From the NCBI RefSeq assembly GCF_014490575.1, contig NZ_CP061033.1:1116001-1180000 (forward strand): a DNA stretch of 64,000 nucleotides, written 5' to 3'. Below, in pieces: positions 9,631 through 18,692 of the stretch. The translations under genes and the position numbers were made by a program. Below the pieces are notes generated by a model, which saw only the letters and a list, made by a program, of their open reading frames with translations, did not search any database and was not told the origin of the DNA. The number at the start of each line of letters is the position of its first letter. Within the stretch, counting starts at the first letter, position 1. Source of the DNA: Corynebacterium zhongnanshanii. Lineage in GTDB: Bacteria; Actinomycetota; Actinomycetes; Mycobacteriales; Mycobacteriaceae.

Positions 9631-10971
9631 ATGACCACACCGCAGAATCCTTCCCCTCGGCCCAAACCAGGTCCGAAGCCCGCCCCGAAGCCGGGGCCCA
9701 CGGCTGCTGGACGGCGGGGCCCACTGCCGCGGGTATCTCCAGCGGTGGCGCGCCAGTCTGACCCTTCCGCCTTTGGGCGGGTCGACGCCGACGGCACGGC
9801 GTGGGTAAACACCTCCGCCGGAGAACGCAAGGTTGGCGTGTACAAGGCCGGAACGCCAGAAGAGGGACTGGCGCACTTCGGCGCACGCTTCGATGATCTC
9901 TCCACCGAGATTGCGCTCCTTGAGGCCCGCTTGGACACCCACCCCGAGGAGGCGGCACGCATTCGTCAGGATGCCACGCATGTGAAGGAAAGCTTGCCTA
10001 CTGCCGCAGTGATCGGGGATCTCGATTCCTTGGATCAGCGCCTCGCCGCGATCATCGAGCAGAGCTTTGGAACAGAGCGCCAGGCTGAGCAGAACAAGGT
10101 TGAGCGCCGGGAGCAGGCCGTGGCCGCGAAGGAGCGTCTGGCTGACGAGGCCGAGAAGCTGGGTGCGGAATCCACGGACTGGAAGCGCACAGGTGACCGG
10201 TTCCACGCGATGCTGGAGGAATGGAAGAGCATCCGAGGTGTGGATCGCGCCACTGATGATGCCCTGTGGGAGCGTTTTTCTTCCGGCCGCGAGGCCTTTA
10301 ACAAGCGCCGCGGTTCCCACTTCTCTGACCTCGATAAGGCTCGCGCGCATTCTAAGCGCATCAAGGAATCCCTGGTTGAACGCGCTGAGGCTTTGTCTGA
10401 CTCGACCGACTGGGCCGACACGGCACGGGCCTACAAGGATCTCATGCGGGAGTGGAAGGCAGCTGGCCGAGCGCCGCGAGCCGCTGATGATGCGCTGTGG
10501 GAGAAGTTCCGCGCTGCTCAGGACAAGTTCTTTGACGCACGCGCGGCGGAGAACTCCAAGCGGGACGAGGAGTTTGCGGCCAATGCCACCCGGAAGCAGG
10601 CGTTGTTGGATGAATTCGACGCGAAGATCAACCCAGACAATGGCCTCGACAAGGCAAAGTCTGCTCTTCGGGACCTTCAGGATAAGTGGGAAGAGATTGG
10701 CTTTGTTCCGCGCAACCGCGTCCGCGAATTTGAGGACAAAATTGCCCAGCTCGAGCGCAGGGTCTCTGAGGCGGAAGAGGCTCAGTGGCGAAAGACTGAT
10801 CCAGAGGTGCAGTCCCGAGCCGCACAATTCCAAGCCAAAGTAGATCAACTCAACGGTGAGGCTGCGGCGGCCGAGTCTCGGGGCGACAGTGCCCGTGCCG
10901 CACAACTGCGTGAGCAGGCCGCGCAGTGGAGCCAATGGGCTCAGGCGGCCACCGACGCGCTCGAGAATTAA
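9631..10971 (+). CDS. DUF349 domain protein (coiled-coil, PKPG-rich N-terminus)
   Basis: The 446-residue protein begins at the ATG at 9631 with AAGGAG 9 nt upstream. Residues about 8-24 form a Pro/Lys/Gly low-complexity stretch ([13 protein letters not shown]). The rest is mostly helical and highly charged, with repeated DUF349 units (DWKRTGDRFHAMLEEWKSI, DWADTARAYKDLMREWKAAG, then LRDLQDKWEEIGFVP), each ending in a conserved Trp. DUF349 proteins are widespread in actinobacteria and their role is unsettled. It converges with the Rv2732c-like gene, sharing a TTAA at the stops. A cytoplasmic RNA- or ribosome-related role is possible but not shown. Confidence 0.88.
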   Translation: MTTPQNPSPRPKPGPKPAPKPGPTAAGRRGPLPRVSPAVARQSDPSAFGRVDADGTAWVNTSAGERKVGVYKAGTPEEGLAHFGARFDDLSTEIALLEARLDTHPEEAARIRQDATHVKESLPTAAVIGDLDSLDQRLAAIIEQSFGTERQAEQNKVERREQAVAAKERLADEAEKLGAESTDWKRTGDRFHAMLEEWKSIRGVDRATDDALWERFSSGREAFNKRRGSHFSDLDKARAHSKRIKESLVERAEALSDSTDWADTARAYKDLMREWKAAGRAPRAADDALWEKFRAAQDKFFDARAAENSKRDEEFAANATRKQALLDEFDAKINPDNGLDKAKSALRDLQDKWEEIGFVPRNRVREFEDKIAQLERRVSEAEEAQWRKTDPEVQSRAAQFQAKVDQLNGEAAAAESRGDSARAAQLREQAAQWSQWAQAATDALEN

Positions 10972-11672
10972 TCCCCGGTCTGTTCGCGTCGCTGGCGCAC
11001 GCGCTGGCGACGGTCATCCACGATCTCGGCCTGTGCATGAGGCTTCAGGCCAGTGCGTAGGCGCTGCTGCTTAAGCAGTGCCTCTTCATCTTTGCTGGCC
11101 TCTTCCCGCCGCGCGCGAGCGATAGCTTTTTGCAGAGGGCTGCGGCGGAATAGCAGCACACTCAGCGTCGCAAAGAGGGTGGTCATGCCGAGCAGCGCGA
11201 GGATCAACCCATAGCTGGGTCCGTCTCCGTACAGCAGGGGATCATTGACAGGCGCGGTGGGCCGGGACTGACGCATCCAGATCGCGATGATGGAGTAGAA
11301 CCATCCCACGCCGGCGACGGCCCAGTTAGCCCAGGCGACAATCCAGTCTCGGGTAAAGATAGTGGCCAAGGTGAGGAGCACACCGCCAGTCAGGGCAAGC
11401 CAGCTGTAAATCCGCTCTGGGTTGGTGGTTGCGAACTGCCGCGCCACCGACGTGTCGAAAAGGACGTCGTATCCATGCACGTCACCGGAGTGAGGCAGGA
11501 AGAACGCGAGAAACACGGCCAGCAGTCCGCACGCCATGGCGGGCAAGAAGGCCGTGTAGTTAATGTCGCGGTTGAGCTTCTTTTCAGCGCCGGCAAGGTC
11601 GTCCTTATACGTCTCTAACGCTTCGTCGATGGTTCGGTAGGTGGGCGTTTTCTGGGTGCGTTTTTTAGTCAC
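10968..11672 (-). CDS. Rv2732c-family membrane protein
   Basis: The protein has 234 residues from a GTG at 11672, chosen because AGGGAGG lies about 8 nt upstream. Four hydrophobic segments are visible (around [53 protein letters not shown] and [21 protein letters not shown]), flanked by charged cytoplasmic tails. Position directly after miaB matches Rv2732c next to Rv2733c (miaB) in Mycobacterium tuberculosis. Its first codons overlap the miaB 3' end, so translation is coupled. Function is unknown. Confidence 0.82.
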   Translation of the reverse strand: MTKKRTQKTPTYRTIDEALETYKDDLAGAEKKLNRDINYTAFLPAMACGLLAVFLAFFLPHSGDVHGYDVLFDTSVARQFATTNPERIYSWLALTGGVLLTLATIFTRDWIVAWANWAVAGVGWFYSIIAIWMRQSRPTAPVNDPLLYGDGPSYGLILALLGMTTLFATLSVLLFRRSPLQKAIARARREEASKDEEALLKQQRLRTGLKPHAQAEIVDDRRQRVRQRREQTGD

Positions 11673-13203
11673 AACCGCATCCTCCCTTGAGTGGTTGTTG
11701 TACGGATAGTGGCTTTCCAATGGATGGCAAACCGAGGCCCACCCCCACGGGCGCGGTGGTCGGAGTCTGTCCGGCTTCGGACATGTCTCCAGCCTTGGTC
11801 TTGCGGTGGCTGAGCACCCCGGCGTCCGCGGTCAAGAAGTACGGAGCGGATTCCGTGATCTCTACCTCAACAATATCGCCCGGGCGGATGCCGTCAATGG
11901 GTGTGAAGTGCACCAGGCGGCCGTCGCGGGCACGACCGGTCATGCGGTGGGTCTGGTCATTCTTTCGGCCGCCGGTGGCCTGGACCAGCAGTTCCTGCCG
12001 GGTGCCGATCAGCTTGGCGTTTTCCTCCTTGCAGATGCGTTCCTGTACTGCCACTAAACGCTCGTAGCGGTCCTGAACCACGGCCTTCGGCACCTGGCCT
12101 TCATAATCAGCGGCGGGGGTTCCCGGGCGAGGCGAGTACTGGAAGGTGTACGCGCTGGTAAAGCGAGACTCTTCCACCACCCGCAGGGTCTCCTGGAAAT
12201 CTTCTTCTGTTTCGCCGGGGAAGCCCACGATGATGTCCGTGGTGATGGCGGCGTGTGGAATGCGCTCGCGGACGCGTTCCAAGATGCCAAGGAACTTCTT
12301 GGACCGGTAGGAGCGCTTCATCTCCTTGAGGACCTTGTCAGATCCTGACTGCAGAGGCATGTGCAGCTGCGGGCACACCGCAGGCGTGTCCGCCATAGCG
12401 TCGATCACGTCATCGGTGAACTCCGCGGGATGAGGGCTCGTAAAGCGGAGGCGTTCCAAGCCCTCGATCTCACCACAGGCTCGCAGCAACTTGGCGAACG
12501 CTCCCCTGTCCCGCTCAAGGTCGGGATCGGAGAAGTTTACTCCGTAGGCGTTGACATTTTGCCCCAGCAGCGTGATCTCAGAAACACCCTGGTCCACCAG
12601 CGCCTGCACTTCAGCGAGGATGTCTCCGGGGCGCCGGTCCTGTTCCTTGCCACGCAAGGAGGGCACAATACAGAAGGTGCACGTGTTGTTGCAGCCGACG
12701 GACACGGACACCCATCCGGCGTAGGCCGATTCGCGCTTCGCAGGCAGCACGGAGGGAAATTCTTCCAGCGCGTCCACGATTTCCACTTCGGCTCGATGGT
12801 TGTGCGCGCTGCGCTCCAGCAGCGTGGGCAGGGCGCCGAGGTTGTGGGTGCCGAACACCACATCGACCCAGGGGGCCTTGTCCACCACGGTTTGCTTGTC
12901 CTTTTGGGCCATGCAGCCGCCGACGGCGATCTGCATCCCGGGGTGCTTTTCCTTCACCCCTTTCATCTGGCCGAGCGTTCCGTACAGTCGGTTATCTGCA
13001 TTTTCTCGAACAGCGCAGGTGTTGAACACCACTACGTCGGGGGTGTCCCCCTCAGGTACGGGGATGTACCCGGAGTCTTCGAGCATGCCAGAAAGACGTT
13101 CTGAGTCGTGCACATTCATCTGACAGCCGAAGGTACGCACCTCGTAGGTACGTGGAGTTGGCTCAGTTGCGTTGTTTGTACCCGAATTTGTCGTCAATGC
13201 CAC
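11665..13203 (-). CDS. miaB: tRNA-2-methylthio-N6-dimethylallyladenosine synthase
   Basis: The 512-residue radical-SAM enzyme has the three N-terminal iron-sulfur cysteines (FGCQMN, FNTCAV, VGGCMAQ), the radical-SAM cluster C-x3-C-x2-C ([15 protein letters not shown]) and a C-terminal TRAM domain. It methylthiolates i6A37 of tRNA made by MiaA. A roughly 55-residue tail after the TRAM domain ends in GGCGCD, unusual for the family core and rich in cysteine. The start is GTG at 13203. The downstream membrane-protein gene overlaps its 3' end by 8 nt. Confidence 0.96.
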   Translation of the reverse strand: MALTTNSGTNNATEPTPRTYEVRTFGCQMNVHDSERLSGMLEDSGYIPVPEGDTPDVVVFNTCAVRENADNRLYGTLGQMKGVKEKHPGMQIAVGGCMAQKDKQTVVDKAPWVDVVFGTHNLGALPTLLERSAHNHRAEVEIVDALEEFPSVLPAKRESAYAGWVSVSVGCNNTCTFCIVPSLRGKEQDRRPGDILAEVQALVDQGVSEITLLGQNVNAYGVNFSDPDLERDRGAFAKLLRACGEIEGLERLRFTSPHPAEFTDDVIDAMADTPAVCPQLHMPLQSGSDKVLKEMKRSYRSKKFLGILERVRERIPHAAITTDIIVGFPGETEEDFQETLRVVEESRFTSAYTFQYSPRPGTPAADYEGQVPKAVVQDRYERLVAVQERICKEENAKLIGTRQELLVQATGGRKNDQTHRMTGRARDGRLVHFTPIDGIRPGDIVEVEITESAPYFLTADAGVLSHRKTKAGDMSEAGQTPTTAPVGVGLGLPSIGKPLSVQQPLKGGCGCD

Positions 13204-13238
13204 GGGACTCGATCCTACTCTAGTTATGCTCGAAAACC

Positions 13239-13835
13239 CTAAGGCTGACCGAGCTCGTCGATCCGGCGCTCCAGAGCCACTTTCGCATAGGCCACGCTAG
13301 CGCCTTGGGGGAAACCGCGTCGCGCCGCCACACCCACCATGCGTCGGAGGAACTTGTCGTATTCTTTCCGGTCAGCCGGCGAATGGGTGAGCGATTGTGC
13401 CTTTTTATCGATCAGCTCTTCCATGATGGATTGTTGCTGCCCCTCATCAATGAGCTCGAGCGCGTCCTCGATCTGGCGTTCGCTGATCCCCTTCTGCGCC
13501 AATTCTCGACGCAGCACGGCAGCCGACTTCTTCTGATTTCGGCTGCGTTGCCGCACCCACTCACGGGCAAAGCTCTGGTCATCAATCATCCCGTTGCTGA
13601 GACAGAGGTTCACCACGCGGTCTACCAACGGTTCCTCGAAGCCCTGGTCGAGTAGCCGGCTCCGCAGCTCAGAGCTACTCCGCGCACGATGGTTGATAAG
13701 GGCAACCGCCTTACGCTTAATCGGGGCCAGGCGTTCTTCCTCATCATGATCTATCAGAGGTTCAGAATGCTGGCTGTCCCAGTGTTCAATCGCTGAGCGC
13801 AGCTGAGCAATCTTCTCCGCAGACGGTTTCACCAT
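13239..13835 (-). CDS. recX: Regulatory protein RecX
   Basis: The 198-residue helical protein carries the RecX repeats: [31 protein letters not shown], then [15 protein letters not shown] and the [13 protein letters not shown] segment. RecX binds RecA filaments and limits their activity. It starts 5 nt downstream of recA and is co-transcribed with it, so it should share LexA control. An N-terminal extension of about 40 residues precedes the repeat region. Confidence 0.95.
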   Translation of the reverse strand: MVKPSAEKIAQLRSAIEHWDSQHSEPLIDHDEEERLAPIKRKAVALINHRARSSSELRSRLLDQGFEEPLVDRVVNLCLSNGMIDDQSFAREWVRQRSRNQKKSAAVLRRELAQKGISERQIEDALELIDEGQQQSIMEELIDKKAQSLTHSPADRKEYDKFLRRMVGVAARRGFPQGASVAYAKVALERRIDELGQP

Positions 13836-13840
13836 CGTGG

Positions 13841-14959
13841 CTAGTCTTCATCCTCGTCATCGAAGCTTGGGGCCAGGTCGATGGGTTGATCCTCCGGAGC
13901 TACTGCCTCCTCAGGTGCGGATCCCTTCTTCACCGCGTAAGGTCCGACCTTCATCTCCTGCATAATCAGGTCTTCCAGCTTCGTGGCAACATCCGGGTTA
14001 TTCTTCAGGAAGTCGCGAGCCTTTTCCTTACCCTGCCCCAGCTGGTCGCCGTCATAGGTGAACCAGGCTCCGGACTTCTTGATGATGCCGGCTTCCACGC
14101 CCAGATCGATGATGGATCCTTCGCGGGAGATGCCTTCTCCGTAGAGGATGTCGAACTCGGCCACCTTGAATGGTGGGGACACCTTGTTCTTCACGACCTT
14201 GAGACGCGTGCGGTTACCCACCACATCCGTACCGTCCTTCAGTGCCTGGATGCGACGAATGTCGCAGCGCACGGACGCGTAGAACTTCAGGGCCTTACCA
14301 CCGGTAGTGGTCTCCGGCGATCCGAACATCACGCCAATCTTCTCGCGCAGCTGGTTGATGAAAATCGCCGTGGTGCCGGTTTGGTGAAGAGCGCCCGTCA
14401 TCTTGCGCAGCGCCTGGCTCATCAGCCTTGCCTGCAGTCCCACGTGGGAGTCACCCATGTCTCCATCGATTTCAGCCTTCGGCGTCAGTGCCGCCACGGA
14501 GTCAATCACGATAATGTCGATCGCACCTGAGCGAACAAGCATGTCTGCGATCTCCAGCGCCTGCTCCCCGGTATCGGGTTGGGACACCAACAGCGCGTCC
14601 GTATCCACACCCAACACTCGGGCGTACTCCGGATCCAACGCATGCTCGGCGTCGATAAAGGCAGCAATACCACCGGCACGTTGTGCCTCGGCAATGGCAT
14701 GCAAGGCAACGGTGGTCTTACCCGAGGATTCCGGACCATAGACCTCAACCACACGCCCGCGGGGGAAACCGCCGATGCCCAGTGCTACGTTGATCGCGAT
14801 ATTGCCCGTAGAGATGGCACTGATCGGTGGACGCTCATCGTCTCCGAGGCGCATGATCGCGCCTTTGCCGAAGTCCTTCTCGATTTGCTGCATCGCAAGA
14901 TCAAGCGCCTTCGTCCGATCGTTGGAGCCTGCCGCGCTGGCCTTCTTCTTTGGAGGCAT
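13841..14959 (-). CDS. recA: Recombinase RecA
   Basis: This 372-residue protein drives homologous recombination and SOS induction by activating LexA cleavage. It has the P-loop GPESSGKTT (about 67-75), the [11 protein letters not shown]alker B segment, loop-2 region [22 protein letters not shown] and the acidic C-terminal tail ending DDEDED. No intein is present. AAAGGA lies 6 nt before the ATG. A strong LexA box lies about 140 bp upstream. recX follows after 5 nt. Confidence 0.99.
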   Translation of the reverse strand: MPPKKKASAAGSNDRTKALDLAMQQIEKDFGKGAIMRLGDDERPPISAISTGNIAINVALGIGGFPRGRVVEVYGPESSGKTTVALHAIAEAQRAGGIAAFIDAEHALDPEYARVLGVDTDALLVSQPDTGEQALEIADMLVRSGAIDIIVIDSVAALTPKAEIDGDMGDSHVGLQARLMSQALRKMTGALHQTGTTAIFINQLREKIGVMFGSPETTTGGKALKFYASVRCDIRRIQALKDGTDVVGNRTRLKVVKNKVSPPFKVAEFDILYGEGISREGSIIDLGVEAGIIKKSGAWFTYDGDQLGQGKEKARDFLKNNPDVATKLEDLIMQEMKVGPYAVKKGSAPEEAVAPEDQPIDLAPSFDDEDED

Positions 14960-15066
14960 AGTAGTTCCTTTCGGGTTGTCCGTCCTGCTACATCGTTAGA
15001 CTGCGCTGAGGCGGAAAAGGTTCATAGTTTTTAATTCTTCTGTGTTCTAGTTGTAGCCCACAGGCC

Positions 15067-15082
15067 CTACACTCGTGTTCGA
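15067..15082. promoter_or_regulatory. LexA half-site upstream of recA
   Basis: CTACACTCGTGTTCGA has a perfect right half (TGTTCGA) but a poor left half. It lies 15 bp from the stronger box at 15098 and may act only as an accessory site. Confidence 0.3.
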
Positions 15083-15097
15083 ATACCACCATAATAC

Positions 15098-15113
15098 ACG
15101 AACCTGTGTTCGA
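15098..15113. promoter_or_regulatory. LexA (SOS) box upstream of recA
   Basis: ACGAACCTGTGTTCGA matches 12 of 14 defined positions of the corynebacterial SOS box, with a perfect right half. It sits between the DUF3046 gene and recA, both transcribed leftward, where a recA promoter is expected. Confidence 0.8.
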
Positions 15114-15149
15114 AAATAAACAGGCACCCGTACACCGTCACACTTTACT

Positions 15150-15365
15150 TTAAAACCCCTCGACATCCTCACCGAGCTGGCGCGATTCAGGAACATCGAA
15201 GTCCTCACAAAGCCCCTCCCACACTTGCCGAAGGTCGTACCCCTGTTCGATGAGATGCCCCGCAGTATCCCCCAGGCTGGAAATCACGTGAGTCCCTTCG
15301 ATCCATGCGGCAAACGAGCTCCCGAACTCGCCCCTAACTAACCTGTCGAACTCCGTCCTGCGCAT
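15150..15365 (-). CDS. DUF3046 family protein
   Basis: The small acidic protein has 71 residues from the ATG at 15365 (MRRTEFDRLVRGEFG), which fits the family's usual first residues; an ATG four codons upstream is possible. DUF3046 proteins (about 60-70 residues, here with VISSLGDTAGHLIEQGYDLRQVW) lie upstream of recA throughout actinobacteria. Their function is unknown. The gene contains a candidate LexA box in its coding sequence (15235-15250). Confidence 0.9.
   Translation of the reverse strand: MRRTEFDRLVRGEFGSSFAAWIEGTHVISSLGDTAGHLIEQGYDLRQVWEGLCEDFDVPESRQLGEDVEGF
15235..15250. promoter_or_regulatory. Candidate LexA box inside the DUF3046 gene
   Basis: TCGTACCCCTGTTCGA matches 12 of 14 defined SOS-box positions. 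It is within coding sequence, 276 bp upstream of recA, so it may be chance or an auxiliary site. Confidence 0.35.
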
Positions 15366-15416
15366 GCCTTCGAACATAACACGAGGCCACCGATCAGCCC
15401 GCGCACGACAGACCAG

Positions 15417-15445
15417 TTGAACACCGTTCAGCGGCGCTCTATATT
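15417..15445 (+). promoter_or_regulatory. bioY promoter with BioQ-type operator
   Basis: A -35 TTGAAC (15417-15422) and -10 TATATT (15440-15445) are 17 nt apart. The perfect palindrome TGAAC-ACC-GTTCA (15418-15430) overlaps the -35 and resembles the BioQ operator known in C. glutamicum (TGAAC-N3-GTTAC). The -10 ends 6 nt before the bioY ATG and there is no ribosome-binding site, so the transcript is probably leaderless. Confidence 0.75.
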
Positions 15446-15451
15446 AAATCC

Positions 15452-16045
15452 ATGACTACACACCGCACGTCCTCGTTCAGCGCCGTCGACCTCGCCTACA
15501 TCGCCGTGTTCGCCGCCCTCATCATCGCCTTAGGGGCCGTGTCCATCCCCGTAGGCTCCCTGGGCGTCCCCATTGTGCTCCAAAATGTGGGCCCCATTCT
15601 CGCCGGTCTGATTCTGGGTCTGCGCCGCGGAAGCCTCGCCACCATTTTGTTCCTCGCTGTGGGCCTCGTCGGTATCCCGAACCTTGCGGGCTGGCGCACC
15701 ACTCTGTCCGCTCTCCCCGGCCCCACTGTTGGCTATCTGGTGGGCTATATTGTCTCCGCACTGATCGTGGGCTGGATCGCCGAGCGTGTCCCCACAAAGA
15801 GCGGCGTTCGCTTCCTCTGGTACCTTTGCGCCGGCGCCGTAGGCATTCTTGTCCAATACCTCTGCGGCTCCATCGGCCTCGTTATCCGCCTGGACATGCC
15901 CCTCGTGGACGCCATTGCGTCGAACGGCCCCTTCGTCTTCGGCGGCGTTGTAAAAATCATCGCCGCAGCGGCCATCACCACTGCTGTGGTCAAGGCCGTG
16001 CCTGATCTGGTGCCGTCGGTCCACACACAGCCATCGCAGGCTTAA
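15452..16045 (+). CDS. bioY: Biotin ECF transporter substrate-binding subunit BioY
   Basis: The 197-residue membrane protein has about six hydrophobic helices and BioY features: an AALIIALGAVSIPVGSLGVPIVLQNVGPILAGLILG N-terminal region and GIPNLAG. It binds biotin in the membrane and works with the BioM ATPase and BioN coupling protein encoded directly downstream (gap 3 nt, then a 4-nt overlap). Biotin uptake feeds acyl-CoA and pyruvate carboxylases. A BioQ-like operator overlaps its promoter. Confidence 0.95.
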   Translation: MTTHRTSSFSAVDLAYIAVFAALIIALGAVSIPVGSLGVPIVLQNVGPILAGLILGLRRGSLATILFLAVGLVGIPNLAGWRTTLSALPGPTVGYLVGYIVSALIVGWIAERVPTKSGVRFLWYLCAGAVGILVQYLCGSIGLVIRLDMPLVDAIASNGPFVFGGVVKIIAAAAITTAVVKAVPDLVPSVHTQPSQA

Positions 16046-16048
16046 ACC

Positions 16049-16759
16049 ATGCCCACACTCACCTTTACCGACGCCGAAGTCCGCGTACACCATCCCACAC
16101 CCCGCACCATCCTCAGTCCTCTCACGCTCACTCTGACCGAACACAGAATCGGGATCATCGGCACCAACGGGTCCGGCAAGTCCACCTTCGTCCGGCTGAT
16201 CAACGGGCTCACCAAGCCCACCGCGGGCTCAGTCACCGTCAACGGAACCGACGTCGCCCGCCACTCGCGTGACGTCCGCCGCCAGGTGGGCTTCATTTTC
16301 TCCGACGCCGACAACCAGATCATCATGCCCACCGTCGAAGAGGACATCGCCCTGTCCCTCCGGCGTTTCAAGCTCCCACAACACGAGGTCCGCACCCGCA
16401 CAAAGGCCGTGATGGAGCGCCTGGGGCTCACCCATCTGGCCGATGCCTCTCCCCACTCCCTCTCCGGCGGCGAGAAGCAACTGCTCGCCCTCGCCTCGGT
16501 CCTGGTGATGGAGCCGTCAGTCATTGTTGCGGATGAGCCGAGCACCTTCTTGGATCTTAAAAATCGACGCCGGGTCTCCCGTACCTTCAGCGCACTCGAC
16601 CAACAAATGCTAGTCATTTCGCACGATCTTGACTTCATTCACGACTACGACCGCATTCTCTGCTTCGAGGATTCCCGGCTGGTGGACGATTCTCTGCACT
16701 CCAGCCCGGGCGAGGTCATCGAGCGTTATGTCGAGCGCCAAGAGGCGGAGGACGTGTGA
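16049..16759 (+). CDS. bioM: Biotin ECF transporter ATP-binding subunit BioM
   Basis: The 236-residue ABC ATPase has Walker A GTNGSGKST, a Q-loop (VGFIFSDADNQI, typical of ECF ATPases), signature LSGGEKQLLALA, Walker B VIVADEPSTFLD and switch histidine in ISHDLD. It energises biotin import with BioY and BioN. It starts 3 nt after the bioY stop, and bioN begins within its last codons, so the three are translationally coupled. Confidence 0.95.
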   Translation: MPTLTFTDAEVRVHHPTPRTILSPLTLTLTEHRIGIIGTNGSGKSTFVRLINGLTKPTAGSVTVNGTDVARHSRDVRRQVGFIFSDADNQIIMPTVEEDIALSLRRFKLPQHEVRTRTKAVMERLGLTHLADASPHSLSGGEKQLLALASVLVMEPSVIVADEPSTFLDLKNRRRVSRTFSALDQQMLVISHDLDFIHDYDRILCFEDSRLVDDSLHSSPGEVIERYVERQEAEDV

Positions 16760-17400
16760 GCGCGCACAATGTGCCACTCGGCGTGTATGTCCCCGGTGAT
16801 ACAGTGCTGCATCGCGCCCGGCCGGGGCACAAGATGCTGGGCTTGATTCTGTTCTTGGTAGTCAGCACGCTGGCCATCCACCACTCCCCGCCTGTGTGGG
16901 CTCTGGCCTGCGGCGCGGCGGCGCTTGGCCTGGCTCTTGGGGGCTACGTTCTTGCACGCATCCCGCTGGCCACGGCATGTGGCCAGCTCCTCGGGCCATT
17001 AGTTCTTATCGTCCCCTTCGGCGCTCTGCTGGCCTGGCGCAGCGGCGTGCTCGCTGGAGTGGTGAGCATTCTGGGAGTCTATTCAGCGGTCGTTGCAGCA
17101 ACTCTGGTGACGCTCACCACCACCGTGGCCGACATGATGGATGCACTCGAGACAGCACTCCGCCCGTTCGCACGCATCGGCCTGCCCGTGGACTCCATCG
17201 TCCTTGCCTTTAGCCTTACGCTTCGGCTGATCCCCCTGATGCTGGGCACGGCCTCTGAGGTCCTGGAAGCACAAAGGGCCCGTGGTCTCACGGGCCCTGG
17301 TCGCGCTCTCACGGCCTTCGGCATCCCCCTCATGGTGCGAACCTTGGTGCGAGCCAAGGCCCTGGGGGAAGCGATGATCAGCCGCGGTGTGGACGACTAG
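16756..17400 (+). CDS. bioN: Biotin ECF transporter transmembrane subunit BioN
   Basis: The 214-residue EcfT-type protein starts at a GTG overlapping the bioM stop. It has about five membrane segments and the two cytoplasmic Ala-Arg-Gly-type coupling motifs, EAQRARGLTG and EAMISRGVD, that dock on the ATPase. Last gene of bioYMN; pspA converges on it with 3 nt between stop codons and no clear terminator. Confidence 0.93.
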   Translation: MSAHNVPLGVYVPGDTVLHRARPGHKMLGLILFLVVSTLAIHHSPPVWALACGAAALGLALGGYVLARIPLATACGQLLGPLVLIVPFGALLAWRSGVLAGVVSILGVYSAVVAATLVTLTTTVADMMDALETALRPFARIGLPVDSIVLAFSLTLRLIPLMLGTASEVLEAQRARGLTGPGRALTAFGIPLMVRTLVRAKALGEAMISRGVDD

Positions 17401-17403
17401 TTT

Positions 17404-18243
17404 CTATTCGCCGCGAAGCTCACGCATACGGCGCGCCACGGCGTCGTCAGCAACATCGTTAACCTGAGGCTGTCCCTGCTCGATGGCCGCCTGAGTCTCA
17501 GAAGACTCCACCGCGGCGTGTCCTCCGCCGTTCATCTGCGCGCGAATCTCCTCCAGCCGGGAGTGACCGGCCATCTGGATGCCCGCCTGCTCCACCTCAG
17601 CCATGCGGCCCTGAACGGAGTTCTGGGCCAGCTCAGAGGCACCCAGTGCGTTGGCATAACGAGCCTCAATCTTCTCGCGCACCTGGTCAAGGTTAGGAGT
17701 AGAGCCGCCGGTGATCTGGTTCATGGACTTCAGCGAGTCCGCTACCTTCTCCTGCATCTTCGCCTGCTCCAGCTGGCTGAGCAGTTTGGTCCGCTCCGCA
17801 GCCTTCTGCTGCAGCTGCATGGAGTTGCGCTCCACAGCCTGTTTCGCCTGGGCTGCTTGCTGCAAAGATTGGTCGTGCAGGCTCTTCAAGTCCTCGACGG
17901 ACTGCTCGGCGGTAACGAGCTGGGCGGCGAAGGCCTCGGCGGCGTTTTCGTATTCCGTCGCCTTCTGAGTGTTTCCTTCGGCGCGCGCCTTGTCAGACAA
18001 GGTGAGAGCCTGCTTGGTGTTTTTCTGCAGCTTCTCTACTTCTTCGAGCTGGCGGTTCAGCTTCATTTCCAGCTGTCGCTGGTTGCCGATCACGGCTGCT
18101 GCCTGCTGGCTGAGCGCCTGATGCTGGCGCTGTGCTTCCTGGATGGCTTGCTCGATCTGGATTTTCGGATCGGCGTTTTCCTCAATTTTGCTGTCGAACA
18201 GCGCCATGAGGTACTTCCACGCCTTTACGAAAGGGTTTGCCAT
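17404..18243 (-). CDS. pspA: PspA/IM30 family envelope-stress protein
   Basis: The 279-residue protein is almost entirely coiled coil, as expected for PspA: an amphipathic N-terminus ([19 protein letters not shown]), then long Gln/Glu/Lys/Ala-rich helices to about residue 220 and a disordered tail. PspA oligomers bind and stabilise damaged membranes. It lies 51 bp downstream of clgR in the order clgR-pspA also known in mycobacteria, where ClgR activates it. The mycobacterial partner genes (Rv2743c, Rv2742c) are absent here. Confidence 0.93.
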   Translation of the reverse strand: MANPFVKAWKYLMALFDSKIEENADPKIQIEQAIQEAQRQHQALSQQAAAVIGNQRQLEMKLNRQLEEVEKLQKNTKQALTLSDKARAEGNTQKATEYENAAEAFAAQLVTAEQSVEDLKSLHDQSLQQAAQAKQAVERNSMQLQQKAAERTKLLSQLEQAKMQEKVADSLKSMNQITGGSTPNLDQVREKIEARYANALGASELAQNSVQGRMAEVEQAGIQMAGHSRLEEIRAQMNGGGHAAVESSETQAAIEQGQPQVNDVADDAVARRMRELRGE

Positions 18244-18294
18244 TGTTGGTGGGCTCCTAGCTCACAATGTACGAATCAACTGTATTACTCAAGC

Positions 18295-18654
18295 TTAGCG
18301 TGTGACAGACGCAGCGAGTTCAGCGGCAGCGGCGTCCAGAGCCATCATCGAGGCAGCTTCGATGATGATCGTCGCTACACTCACGCCCATGGCGTGGCAG
18401 ACGCTGGCCAACAGCTCGGAAGAGACTTCCTTGCACCCACGCTCAAGCTCGGAGAGGTAGCCCGGGGACACGCTCGCCAGGGACGCCAACTCACGAAGGG
18501 TGAAGCCCGAGTGCGCACGATAGTCACGCAGCGTGGCTCCCAGCGCCTCTCGGAGAAGAGGTTCATTAGCGGCGGGCATGTGTGGCGCATGTGATTCAAC
18601 CTTGGCGGCCTGCGCCGTATTCTTCTGTTCCAGAAGCAGTGTATTTTGAGTCAT
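18295..18654 (-). CDS. clgR: ClgR-type helix-turn-helix transcriptional regulator
   Basis: The 119-residue protein has an XRE-type helix-turn-helix (about residues 35-95: LGATLRDYRAHSGFTLRELASLASVSPGYLSELERG, EVSSELLASVC). ClgR activates clp protease genes and the envelope stress response in actinobacteria and is itself degraded by Clp. A GTG directly precedes the ATG at 18654, and GGGATAAG is just upstream. It follows cinA by about 40 bp and precedes pspA, matching the conserved pgsA-cinA-clgR-pspA order. Confidence 0.93.
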   Translation of the reverse strand: MTQNTLLLEQKNTAQAAKVESHAPHMPAANEPLLREALGATLRDYRAHSGFTLRELASLASVSPGYLSELERGCKEVSSELLASVCHAMGVSVATIIIEAASMMALDAAAAELAASVTR

Positions 18655-18692
18655 CACTTATCCCAACGCTCCACGGGTCTGATTTGTTCCCA

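Noticed and set aside
9325..10935. 536-codon minus-strand frame opposite the DUF349 gene and part of miaA
   Set aside because: Conflicts with two real genes; composition is that of a frame shadow.
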